A stretch of DNA of 25,201 nucleotides. Source: DASUAL01 sp035763805. GTDB lineage: Bacteria; Gemmatimonadota; Gemmatimonadetes; Gemmatimonadales; GWC2-71-9. Under the pieces are notes generated by a model that searched no databases, had not been told where the DNA came from, and saw only the letters and a program-made list of their open reading frames with translations. Positions 7,062 to 15,400 of the stretch are shown in pieces; position 1 is the first letter of the stretch; every line of letters begins with the position of its first letter. The position numbers were made by a program, and so were the translations under genes. Location: contig DASUAL010000099.1 of the NCBI GenBank assembly GCA_035763805.1, positions 1 to 25,201 on the forward strand, given 5' to 3'.

Positions 7062-8008
7062 AGCCGCGATCGTCCATCGCACCCATCCCGCCCGGCGCGC
7101 TCGACCTTGCGGGCGAGGCCGTGCGTCGCCGCCGGCAGCTGCAGAGCCGCATGCTCGAGCGGCTGGAGGCAGGGGGCTACGAGGAGATCATCCCGCCCAC
7201 GTTCGAGTACGCCGAGGTGTTCGTGCGGGCCGGCGGGGGTGGTCCCGAGATCGCCGACCGCCTGATCCGCTTCCTCGACCTCGACGGCAAGCTCATGGCC
7301 CTGCGCTACGACTTCACCGCGAGCGTGGCGCGCCTGGCGGCGACCAAGCTCGCCGACCGACCGACGCCGCTCCGCCTGTCGTACGCCGGCAAGGTGTTCC
7401 GGCAGGACCCCGAGCGCGAGGGCCGGCGGCCGCGCGAGATCCTCCAGGTGGGCGGCGAGCTGCTCGGCGAAGGTGGGGTGGCGGCCGACGTGGAAGCCCT
7501 GCGACTCGCGCTCGCGCTCATGCACTGCGCGGACGCGCGGGAATTCCAGGTCAACCTGGGCCACGCGGGAGCGCTCCAGCCGGCGCTCGCGGCCCTCACG
7601 CCTGAAGACCGAGCGGCCGTGCGCCGCCTGATCGACCGCAAGGACGCGGCGGGGCTGGCGGCGGCGGCGCCCGGCGTGCTGACCGAGCTGCCGTTCGTCA
7701 TCGGCCGGCGCGAGGCGCTCGACCGCGCGGCGGCCATCCTCCGCGACTCGAGCGAGGCGATCATGCGCCTGCGCGCGATCGACGCTGCTTTGAGCGAGGA
7801 GGAGCGGCGCCACGTGGTGTACGACTTTGGGGAGGTGCGGGGACTCGACTACTACACGGGGATCCACTTCGAGGTCTTCGTCGCGGGGGCGGGGGCCGCC
7901 GTCGGCGCCGGGGGCCGCTACGACGATCTGATGGGCCGGTTCGGCCGCCCGCTCCCGGCGGTCGGGCTCGCGCTCGACCTCGACGCGCTCGCCGAGGCCG
8001 TGCCGTGA
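7058..8008 (+). CDS. hisZ: ATP phosphoribosyltransferase regulatory subunit HisZ
   Basis: HisZ is a histidyl-tRNA-synthetase paralogue that binds the short form of HisG and is needed for its activity and histidine feedback. The 316-residue product has class II synthetase core features: motif 2-like LRYDFTASVARL, RLSYAGKVFRQDPEREGRRPREILQVGGEL, the RGLDYYTG signature and motif 3-like GAGGRYDDLMGRFG. The C-terminal anticodon-binding domain of true HisRS is missing, and hisG follows directly, which favours HisZ over HisS. Start is GTG at 7058, inside the GTGA overlap with the CNNM gene; its own stop overlaps hisG in the same way. Confidence 0.95.
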   Translation: MKPRSSIAPIPPGALDLAGEAVRRRRQLQSRMLERLEAGGYEEIIPPTFEYAEVFVRAGGGGPEIADRLIRFLDLDGKLMALRYDFTASVARLAATKLADRPTPLRLSYAGKVFRQDPEREGRRPREILQVGGELLGEGGVAADVEALRLALALMHCADAREFQVNLGHAGALQPALAALTPEDRAAVRRLIDRKDAAGLAAAAPGVLTELPFVIGRREALDRAAAILRDSSEAIMRLRAIDAALSEEERRHVVYDFGEVRGLDYYTGIHFEVFVAGAGAAVGAGGRYDDLMGRFGRPLPAVGLALDLDALAEAVP

Positions 8009-8679
8009 GCGCTGCGCCCGCCCCCCCCGCCCCCCCCGCCCCCCCGCTGAAGGTGGCGCTCGCCAAGGGGCGGCTGCTCGAGCCGTCCCTGGAGCTGTTC
8101 CGCAGGATCGGCGCGCAGGTGGCCGAGCCCGCGACCACCCGCAAGCTCCTGGTCCCCGCGGCCGACGGCACACTCGCGTTTCTCTTCGTGAAGCCGGCTG
8201 ACGTGCCGGTGTACGTCGAGTCCGGGGCGGCGGACTTGGGCATCACCGGCACCGACGTGCTGCGCGAGACGGGGGCGGACGTGCTCGAGCCGCTGGCGCT
8301 CGGGTTCGGCGCGTGCCGCATGGTCGTCGCGAGCCCGACGGACCTTCCGTATCCCGCGTTGGCGGGCGGGATCACGCCGCGGGTGGCGACGAAATACCCC
8401 CGCCTCACCCGTACGTTCTTTGCCGAGATCGGGCTCGGCGTGGGAGTGGTTACCGTGAGCGGCAGCGTCGAGGTGGCGCCGCTGCTCGGTCTCGCGCACT
8501 GGATCGTGGATCTCGTGGACACGGGTCGGACGCTGCGCGAGAACGGCCTGGTCGAGCGGGCGACGATTCTGGACGTGGGCGCGGTGGTGGTGGTGAATCG
8601 CGCGAGTCAAAAACTGAGGCTGGACGCACACCAGCGGCTGCTGACGGCGTTACACAACGCTACGACGCCACGACGCTAG
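8005..8679 (+). CDS. hisG: ATP phosphoribosyltransferase catalytic subunit, short form
   Basis: First enzyme of histidine biosynthesis, joining ATP and PRPP to phosphoribosyl-ATP. The core begins at LKVALAKGRLLEPSLELF. ESGAADLGITGTDVLRE is the substrate-binding region, and DLVDTGRTLRENGL is the PRPP-binding motif. At 224 residues it lacks the C-terminal regulatory domain of long HisG, matching the adjacent hisZ: together they form the HisG(S)-HisZ complex. The GTG start overlaps hisZ by 4 bp. Residues 2-14 are an added Ala/Pro run (APAPPAPPAPP) encoded by near-pure poly-C, absent from ordinary HisG. The gene ends 33 bp from the convergent pdxA stop; a CGCTAGG/CCTAGCG inverted repeat (8674-8680, 8712-8718) spans this gap. 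Confidence 0.96.
   Translation: MSAAPAPPAPPAPPLKVALAKGRLLEPSLELFRRIGAQVAEPATTRKLLVPAADGTLAFLFVKPADVPVYVESGAADLGITGTDVLRETGADVLEPLALGFGACRMVVASPTDLPYPALAGGITPRVATKYPRLTRTFFAEIGLGVGVVTVSGSVEVAPLLGLAHWIVDLVDTGRTLRENGLVERATILDVGAVVVVNRASQKLRLDAHQRLLTALHNATTPRR
8017..8045 (+). repeat. Poly-C tandem repeat at the 5' end of hisG
   Basis: Two 9-nt units (G followed by eight C) plus a third shortened unit occupy 8020-8045, directly after the GTG start of hisG. They encode Ala-Pro-Pro repeats. C8, C8 and C7 homopolymers are prone to slippage, and also to sequencing error. Confidence 0.85.
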
Positions 8680-8712
8680 GAGGGCTCGGCAAGCGCGTAC
8701 ACCGTGGCGTCC

Positions 8713-9675
8713 CTAGCGCCGTGCAACGGCGCGCCGCGCCAGCTCTACCGCCAGCTCCAGCGCCGCCAGCATCGACCCCGGATCCGCGACGCCCTTCCCC
8801 GCGATGTCCAGCGCCGTGCCATGATCCGGCGCGGTTCGCGGGAACGGCAACCCGAGCGTGACGTTCACGCCCTTCCCGAACCCGGCCACCTTCACCGCGG
8901 TCATCCCGACGTCGTGGTACGGCGCGAGCACCGCGTCAAACTCACCCTTCAGGGCCCGCACGAAGACCGTGTCCGCGGGGACCGGCCCCGCGGCGCCGAG
9001 CGCTCGGGCCGCCGGCCCGAGGACCAGGTCGTCTTCGTCCCCGAACAGCCCCGATTCACCTGCGTGCGGGTTGAGGGCGCACACCGCGAGCCGCGGCCGC
9101 CCGATCCCCCACCAACGCTGGAGCGCCGTCTCGGTGATCCGCCCGGTGCGCACCACCCGCTCCGTTGTGACGGCTTGCGGGACGTCCCGCAGCGGCAGAT
9201 GGGTAGTCACGAGCACGACGCGCAGCCCGCCGGCCGTGAGCATCATCGCCACGTCGACGTCACCGGCGAGGTGGGCCAGCATTTCCGTGAGGCCGGGGAA
9301 GCGGAACCCTGCGAGATGGAGCGCGAGCTTGTGCACGGGGCCCGTGACGACGGCGTCCACCTCCCCGGCCAACGCGAGCCGCACCGCTTGCTCGACGGCT
9401 CGTCCGGCAAGCTGGCCGGCGCGTTCCGGGAGCGGGGAGCGGGGTGCGGCACCCTGTGATGCCACGGGAGGTCCCGCTCCCCGCTCTCCGCTCCCCCAGG
9501 GTCCTACACCGATCCGTCGATGCGCGGGGATGGACGCGATCTGCTCATCGGCACCGATGAGCGTGACTCTCGCCTCGAGGCGGCCGGCCACGAGCGCGCG
9601 CTCGACGACTTCCGGCCCGATGCCCCGCGGGTCGCCGAGCGTGACGGCCAGGCGCGGGAAGGAGGGGGAGGCCAC
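8713..9675 (-). CDS. pdxA: 4-hydroxythreonine-4-phosphate dehydrogenase PdxA
   Basis: NAD-dependent enzyme of the DXP-dependent pyridoxal phosphate pathway. Family landmarks: TLGDPRGIGPEV (about 12-23), VTGPVHKLALHLAG, TTHLPLRDV, LNPHAGESGLFG, YHDVGM and GVNVTLGLPFPRTAPDHGTALDIAGKG. Of the three metal-binding histidines of E. coli PdxA (166, 211, 266), the second and third match His159 and His254. The first, in GHTE, is Leu129 here (GLTE, codon CTC at 9291-9289). Residues about 59-84 (GSGERGAGPP and RSPLPE) are encoded by a facing pair of heptad repeats, in a variable loop. Start is GTG at 9675, 3 bp after the SurA-like gene's stop, so it is the last gene of the DUF58-mfd operon. Family certain; activity with the His-to-Leu change is open. 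Confidence 0.93.
   Translation of the reverse strand: MASPSFPRLAVTLGDPRGIGPEVVERALVAGRLEARVTLIGADEQIASIPAHRRIGVGPWGSGERGAGPPVASQGAAPRSPLPERAGQLAGRAVEQAVRLALAGEVDAVVTGPVHKLALHLAGFRFPGLTEMLAHLAGDVDVAMMLTAGGLRVVLVTTHLPLRDVPQAVTTERVVRTGRITETALQRWWGIGRPRLAVCALNPHAGESGLFGDEDDLVLGPAARALGAAGPVPADTVFVRALKGEFDAVLAPYHDVGMTAVKVAGFGKGVNVTLGLPFPRTAPDHGTALDIAGKGVADPGSMLAALELAVELARRAVARR
9427..9496. repeat. Facing pair of GGGGAGC-heptad repeats inside pdxA
   Basis: Left arm (plus): CGGGAGC, GGGGAGC, GGGGTGC, GGCACC at 9427-9453. Right arm (minus): GGGGAGC, GGAGAGC, GGGGAGC, GGGACCTCC, the complement of 9496-9467. The arms are separated by about 13 bp, so this is an imperfect palindrome able to form a long GC-rich hairpin. 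Both arms are read in frame within PdxA. Confidence 0.8.
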
Positions 9676-9678
9676 GAC

Positions 9679-11001
9679 CTACAGCCGCACGTCGACGTAC
9701 GTCGTGCGGCGCAGGGTGTCGAGATAGTGCTTCACCGCGAGCTGCTGGCCCAGCGTCTCGCGGATGCGGTCCTTTATGTCCTCGAAGCTGAGCTCGCCCT
9801 CCGGCAGGCGGCGCACGAGGTCCAGCACCACGAACTTCGGCCGCTTCGTGTCCGCGCCGACCTCGAACACCGGCTTCAATCCGGGCACGCTGTCGTTCCC
9901 GATGGCGCGCTGATAATCCGGCGGCAGCGCCGAGATCGCGACTTCCTCGACGAGCTTGCCCTCGCTGGGATCGCTGTAGCGGCGCGCCAGCTCGTCGAAC
10001 GCGGCGCCCGCGGCGAGCGCGTCGTGGACGGAATCGGCCTGCCGCCGGGCGAGCTGGATCTGCGCGGGCGAGATCTCCGGCATGATGAGCACGTGCCGCG
10101 CCAGCACCTCCGCCGGCTGCACCCGCTCCACCTGAATGATGTGGTAGCCGAAATCGGTCTCCACGGCGTCGGAGATGGCTCCCGGCCGGAGCCGGAACGC
10201 GACGTCCTCGAACTGCTTCACCATCACGCCGCGGCGGAACCATCCCAGCTCGCCCCCTTGCTCCCGTGAGGCGCTGTCGCCCGAATACTTGCGGGCCACG
10301 TCGGCGAATGTCGCTCCGCGCCGCAGCGCCACCACGAGCGACTCCGCGAGCTGGCGGGCGCGGGCTTTCGCCGCCGAGTCGGGCTGCGGGGTGATGACGA
10401 TCTGCCGGAACGAGATCGCCGCGGGACGCTTCGGCTGCTGGTCGCGGTTCTGTTCCCAGAACTCGCGCATCTGGGTGTCCGTGGGCGGGATAGGCCGTAG
10501 CTTGCCTTTCCCCCTCAGCTGCTCGATCAGCCGTTGCTGCATGATCGAGCGCCGCTGGTTCTCCGCGAGCCAGCGGCGCCACTCCTCCTCCGACACGAAG
10601 CCCGCGGCGCGCAGCTGGCTCTGGAACTCCGTGATCGACGTGAACTGCTTCTTGACGTTCTGCACCGTCTGCTCGACGGCGTCTTGGACCTCCTGGTCGG
10701 TCACCTTGATCGTCGTGTCTCGCTGCGCTTCCTGCACGAGCAGCTCTTCCTCCACCATCTGGGCCAAGATCTGGCGCCGCACGGCTTCTCGGCCCGCCGA
10801 GTCGGCCGGGACCTTGAGTCCCTGCGCCTGGGCCAGCACGAGCTGCTCCTCCACTTGGGACGCGAGGACCGGCTTCGAACCCACGATCGCGAGGATGCGG
10901 TCGACGGCTCGTGCGGTCGCAGCGTCCTGCTGAGCCGCCGCGCGCCAGGCGAGCCCGCCAGCCAGACCCACCAACACGACCGTCAGTCGGACTGTGCCCA
11001 T
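9679..11001 (-). CDS. SurA-like periplasmic peptidyl-prolyl isomerase/chaperone
   Basis: Secreted parvulin-type chaperone expected to help outer-membrane proteins fold. 440 residues: a Sec signal peptide (MGTVRLTVVLVGLAGGLAWRAAAQ, about 1-24), a SurA N-terminal helical domain (DRILAIVGSKPVLASQVEEQ onward to about 165), a complete parvulin domain (about 195-293; SFRQIVITPQ, GGELGWFRRGVM, FGYHIIQVE), and a second, degenerate one (about 300-400; ARHVLIMPEIS, FDELARRYSD). This matches SurA architecture. The ATG at 11001 abuts the stop of the PpiC lipoprotein gene (TAGATG), and pdxA starts 3 bp after its own stop. In E. coli surA and pdxA are also neighbours, which supports the call. Confidence 0.92.
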   Translation of the reverse strand: MGTVRLTVVLVGLAGGLAWRAAAQQDAATARAVDRILAIVGSKPVLASQVEEQLVLAQAQGLKVPADSAGREAVRRQILAQMVEEELLVQEAQRDTTIKVTDQEVQDAVEQTVQNVKKQFTSITEFQSQLRAAGFVSEEEWRRWLAENQRRSIMQQRLIEQLRGKGKLRPIPPTDTQMREFWEQNRDQQPKRPAAISFRQIVITPQPDSAAKARARQLAESLVVALRRGATFADVARKYSGDSASREQGGELGWFRRGVMVKQFEDVAFRLRPGAISDAVETDFGYHIIQVERVQPAEVLARHVLIMPEISPAQIQLARRQADSVHDALAAGAAFDELARRYSDPSEGKLVEEVAISALPPDYQRAIGNDSVPGLKPVFEVGADTKRPKFVVLDLVRRLPEGELSFEDIKDRIRETLGQQLAVKHYLDTLRRTTYVDVRL

Positions 11002-12453
11002 CTAGCGCGCCGTCCGCTTGGAGGTGTCGGGCGGCACCGGCGCCGGCCCCGGCGCGGGCCGCAACCCGGGTCCACCCGGCCGCGCGGAATCAGCCCTGGC
11101 GCGCATCGCTTGCGCCTGCTCGTAGGCTCGCGTGATGCCCGCCTCGTTGAGGGACCATCCCTGCCCCGGCCGCAGTGCCAGCGCCAGGAAGGGCGGCACG
11201 GCAAAAAACTCCGCGGTTCCTCCCTTGAACACGCGATCGAGGTAATCATCCACCCGCGTCATGGCCACGCGGGCACGCGCTTCCTCGGTCGCCGCCGAGT
11301 CCTGGAGCCCCTTAGGCGTGAGCGCGAGTGCGTTCCGTAGCAGCGCCAGCCCGGAGTCATGCTGGGTCTTCACTTCCCGCCACTCTTCCGGCGTGAGCTG
11401 CACGCCCGCCGAGTCCACACGCTGCAATAGGAGGTCGCGCTCGGCGAGCCGCTGGATGAACTGCGTCAGCTGGGCGTCGGTACCCATGGCGAGGCCGCTC
11501 GCCTCCCGCGGACCGATCGCGAGCAGCCAGCGCGTCAGGTCCTTCACGCGAAACGCGCCGCCGCGGTAGGTCGCGAGTTTGCGCCCGTCCTCCGTGCCCC
11601 GCACGAGATGCGGGAGCGTCTGGCGGACCAGCGCGGGCGCCGCGGACTCGACTTTCAGGCCACTCACCTTCCCGAGGCTGTCGATGTACACCGAGTCGAG
11701 GCGCGCCGCGAGGATCGTCTCCAGGTCAGCGCGAAAGGAATCGCGGACCTCCTCCAGCGGGGGGCGCCGGATGATGTGGAATCCGAAGGACGACCGCACC
11801 ACGCCGCTCATGGCGCCCGGCGCTAACGCCCACGCCACCGTGTCGAAGGCGGGCACGAAGCTGCCCCGCGCGGCGGGCGGGAGGTAGCCTCCCTTGGTCT
11901 TGGAGCCGGGGTCGTCGGAATGCCGCTTGGCGAGCTGCGCAAAGTTGGCGCCGTGCTCCGCCTGCACGTGGCGCCACAAGCCCTTTGCCTGTCGCTCCTT
12001 CTGCTGCGTCTCCGCGGCCTCGGCGCTCGCCGTGACCCGAACCAGGATGTGCTGGAACAACCGCACGTCGCCGGCGCGGTACGCCGAGTCGGCCTGCTCG
12101 CGCGACAGCGTGGCGCGCGCGGTCACCAGGCGGTCGTGGAAGCGCTCCCAGCGGCGCTGCGCGACGTCGGGCCAGTTCGCTTGGAGCACGAGGCTGGAAT
12201 CGGCCAAGTCGCGGCCGCGGGCCAGCTCGACCGCGAACACCGTATAGTCGAGGTAGAGGGTCGCGAACCCGCTGAGCACGTCGGGCCGCAGCGGCACCTT
12301 CTGGGCGTTTCCGGCGAGGTCCGCCAGGCGGGCGACCGTGAGAATCTGCCCAGCCGCCCGCCCCGCCACCTCGGGATGCGCCGAAAACGAGTCACGCAGG
12401 GCGCTGCATCCTGCCAGCATGAACACCAGGAACACCCAACCCACCACTCGCAT
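11002..12453 (-). CDS. PpiC/parvulin-domain lipoprotein
   Basis: A 483-residue lipoprotein foldase. The signal MRVVGWVFLVFMLAGCSAL ends in a lipobox (LAGC, Cys16), so the protein should be anchored to a membrane and face the periplasm. A helical N-terminal region (about 40-130) precedes one parvulin domain at about 131-232 (FQHILVRV, FAQLAKRHSDDPGSKTKGGYL, SSFGFHIIRR). The C-terminal half is helical and charged and ends in a Pro/Arg-rich tail. It resembles a PrsA- or PpiD-like chaperone, and sits between mfd (9 bp upstream) and the SurA-like gene (0 bp), suggesting coordinated synthesis of two complementary foldases. Substrates unknown. Confidence 0.88.
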   Translation of the reverse strand: MRVVGWVFLVFMLAGCSALRDSFSAHPEVAGRAAGQILTVARLADLAGNAQKVPLRPDVLSGFATLYLDYTVFAVELARGRDLADSSLVLQANWPDVAQRRWERFHDRLVTARATLSREQADSAYRAGDVRLFQHILVRVTASAEAAETQQKERQAKGLWRHVQAEHGANFAQLAKRHSDDPGSKTKGGYLPPAARGSFVPAFDTVAWALAPGAMSGVVRSSFGFHIIRRPPLEEVRDSFRADLETILAARLDSVYIDSLGKVSGLKVESAAPALVRQTLPHLVRGTEDGRKLATYRGGAFRVKDLTRWLLAIGPREASGLAMGTDAQLTQFIQRLAERDLLLQRVDSAGVQLTPEEWREVKTQHDSGLALLRNALALTPKGLQDSAATEEARARVAMTRVDDYLDRVFKGGTAEFFAVPPFLALALRPGQGWSLNEAGITRAYEQAQAMRARADSARPGGPGLRPAPGPAPVPPDTSKRTAR

Positions 12454-12462
12454 CCCGTCTCC

Positions 12463-15400
12463 TCAATCGTGGGAGTCCTGCAGAACGGCGGTGAGGGCCC
12501 GAACCAGGCCGGAACCGATGGCCTCGCCGCCCATTCGGCGCAGCCGCAGGGAGAGCGGCGCCGCGCGCCGCACGTCGGCCTCGAACTGCACCGCGTCGAG
12601 CGCCGCCGTGAGTCCGGCAAGCCGCGGGCGGGCATCCCGCCGAAACGTCAGCCGCGCCTCGTCCCCCTTCACGAGGACCATGTCCAGTCCCGCTCGGGCA
12701 CCGAGCGCGCGCAGCTCGGACACGAGGAGCAGGCGCTGCGCCTCGTCCGGAAGCGGCCCGAAGCGATCGCGCAGTTCCTCGCGTACAGCCTGAATCTCGC
12801 TAGGCTGATCCGCCCGCGCCAGCCGCCGGTACAGCTCGAGCTTCGCCGCCTCGTCCGGTACGTACGAGTCGGAAAGATGAGCGGCCCGGTCCAAGATGAC
12901 CTCCGGCGCCGGGAACGTCCTGCTCCCCGCTCCCCGCTCCCCGTGCTTCAGCGCCTCGACGGTCTCCTGCAGCCAGCGGAGGTACGTATCGAATCCCACG
13001 GCCTGCGCGTGACCGGACTGTTCACCACCGAGCAGGTTGCCCGCACCGCGCAGCTCCAGGTCGCGCAGTGCGATGCGGTACCCGGAGCCGAGATCGGTGT
13101 GGTGCTCGAGCACCTGGAGCCGGTCCTCGGCGTCGGCGTCCACGTGATCCGGAACCAGCAGGTAGCAGTATGCGCGGCGGTGGCTCCGCCCGACGCGCCC
13201 GCGCAGCTGGTACAGCTGCGCCAGGCCGCATTGATCGGCCCGGTTCACGAGCATCGTGTTCGCGTTCGGCACGTCGAGGCCCGACTCGACGATCATCGTG
13301 GACACGAGCACGTCCACTTCGCCCCGCCCGAAGCGCGCCATCACGTCGTCGAGCTCCGCCTCCCGGAGCCGCCCGTGGGCGACCTCGACGCGAGCCCGCG
13401 GCGGCGCGAGCGCCCGCACCCGCGCCGCAATCGTGTCGATCGTCTCGATCCGGTTGTGCACGAAGTACACCTGGCCCGCCCGGTCGAGCTCACGCGCCAG
13501 CGCTTCCTGGATCAGCGCGTCGTCCCACGGCTCGATGAACGTGACCACCGGCGAGCGGTCCTTCGGCGCCGTCTCGAGCAGGGTGAGGTCTCGGAGACCC
13601 GCGAGCGACAGGTGCAGCGTGCGGGGGATCGGGGTGGCGGTGAGCGTGAGTACGTCCACTGCGAGCTTTAACGCCTTGAGGCGTTCCTTGTGTCGCACCC
13701 CGAAGCGGTGCTCCTCGTCCACGATCAGCAGTCCCAGGTCGTGGAACGTGACGTCGCGCGACAGCAGCCGGTGGGTGCCGATCACGATGTCCACGTCCCC
13801 GGCGGCCACGAGCCGCGTGACTCGCTCCGTCTCCTTCGGTGTCCGGAAGCGCGACAGCACCTCGATGCGCACCGGATAGTCGGCGAGGCGCTCCCGGAAC
13901 GTGCGCCCATGCTGCTCGGCGAGAATCGTCGTGGGGACGAGGACCGCGACCTGCTTGCCGGCCTGGACCGCCTTGAACGCGGCGCGCACCGCGACCTCGG
14001 TCTTGCCGTACCCGACGTCGCCGACCAGCAGCCGGTCCATCGGATGCATGCGCTCCATGTCGCGCTTCACTTCCTCGGAGGCACGGCGCTGATCCGGCGT
14101 ATCTTCGTACAGAAAGGCCGACTCCAGCTCGCGCTGCCAGGCGGTATCCGGCGGGAACGCGAAGCCCGTCGCGATCTGGCGGCGCGCGTACAGGTCGAGC
14201 AGCTCGGCGGCCATCTGACGGATTGCCGCGCGCGCCTTGTCCCGCTGGCGCTGCCAGGTCGTGGCGCCCAGTCGATGGAGCTTGGGCGGCGGCGCCTCCC
14301 CGTTCCCCGCGGCACGGTACGGCTCGAGCTGATCCAGCCGATACAGCGGCACGTTCAGCCGGTCGCCGCCTTCGTACTCGACCGCTGCGACTTCGAGCGT
14401 TCCGCCCTCGGCGCCGACCGCGATCGTCTGGATCCCCCGATAGACCCCGATCCCGTGCTCGAGGTGGACCACGTAGTCGCCGGGCTGCAGGGCACGGGTC
14501 GCGGCCGTTGGGGAGGCCGCCCGGTAGCGCCGCGGTCGCCGCAGCCGGCGCGCCCGCCGGAAGATCTCGTGGTCGGTGAGCACCCGCAGCGACGGCAGGA
14601 TGAACCCGCCGTCGAGCGCTCCGACGGCGAGGGTCGCCGCGTCGGTCGCGATCAGCTCCTCCAGCCGCTCGAGCTGCCCCTCGTTGTCGCACAGGATCAC
14701 CGTCGGCGGCGCCGTCGTCACGACCTGGCGCAGCCGCTTGATGTCCCGATCCACCGGCTCCGGCGGCGCCAGCGGAAAACGCGTCGCGGCGTCCACCGCG
14801 TTCAGCGCCAGGCGCGCGAAACGCTCCACTCCCTCGCGCCAGCGGCGCGGATCCATGAAGATCTCCTCGCGGGCCGGCGGCTCCTCCCCCAGGCGTCGCG
14901 CGACTTCCAGGTGATGCGCGGCGTCCGCCCACGCGCGGTCGACTTCCCGCTCGAGCGCGGACTCCTGCTCCAGCACCAGCAGTGCATCGCTCGGCAACAA
15001 GTCGAGGAGGGACTGACGTCGTCGGGGCGCAGCAGGCTGCGCCCCCACACCCTCGTTCCCCGTGCCCTCCGTGCTCACCGGCAGGACGGTGACCCGCTCG
15101 ATCGCCTCCCCCGACCGTTGCGAGTCGAGATCGAACGTCCGCAGGGATACGATGTCGTCGCCCCACCATTCCAGTCGCGCGGGCGCCGCCATGCCGAACC
15201 CGTAGACATCGAGGATCCCGCCCCGCACGCTGAACTGCGCCACCTCGGTCACCGTGGCAACGCGGGCAAATCCCATGGCCTCCAGACGCGCGACCACGTC
15301 GCTGAGGAAACCGCTCCCGGCTCCCCGCTTCCCCGCTTCGAGCAGCAAGCGCATCGACTGCAGCGTCGCCGGCATGCCGGTCCGCTCCGCGCTGGCGCGC

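Noticed and set aside
7058..8008. Histidyl-tRNA synthetase (hisS)
   Set aside because: The protein lacks the C-terminal anticodon-binding domain and directly precedes a short hisG, so HisZ fits better.
8674..8718. Bidirectional terminator between hisG and pdxA
   Set aside because: A 7-bp inverted repeat spans the gap, but the loop is 31 nt and there is no T-run on either side; too weak to list as a terminator.
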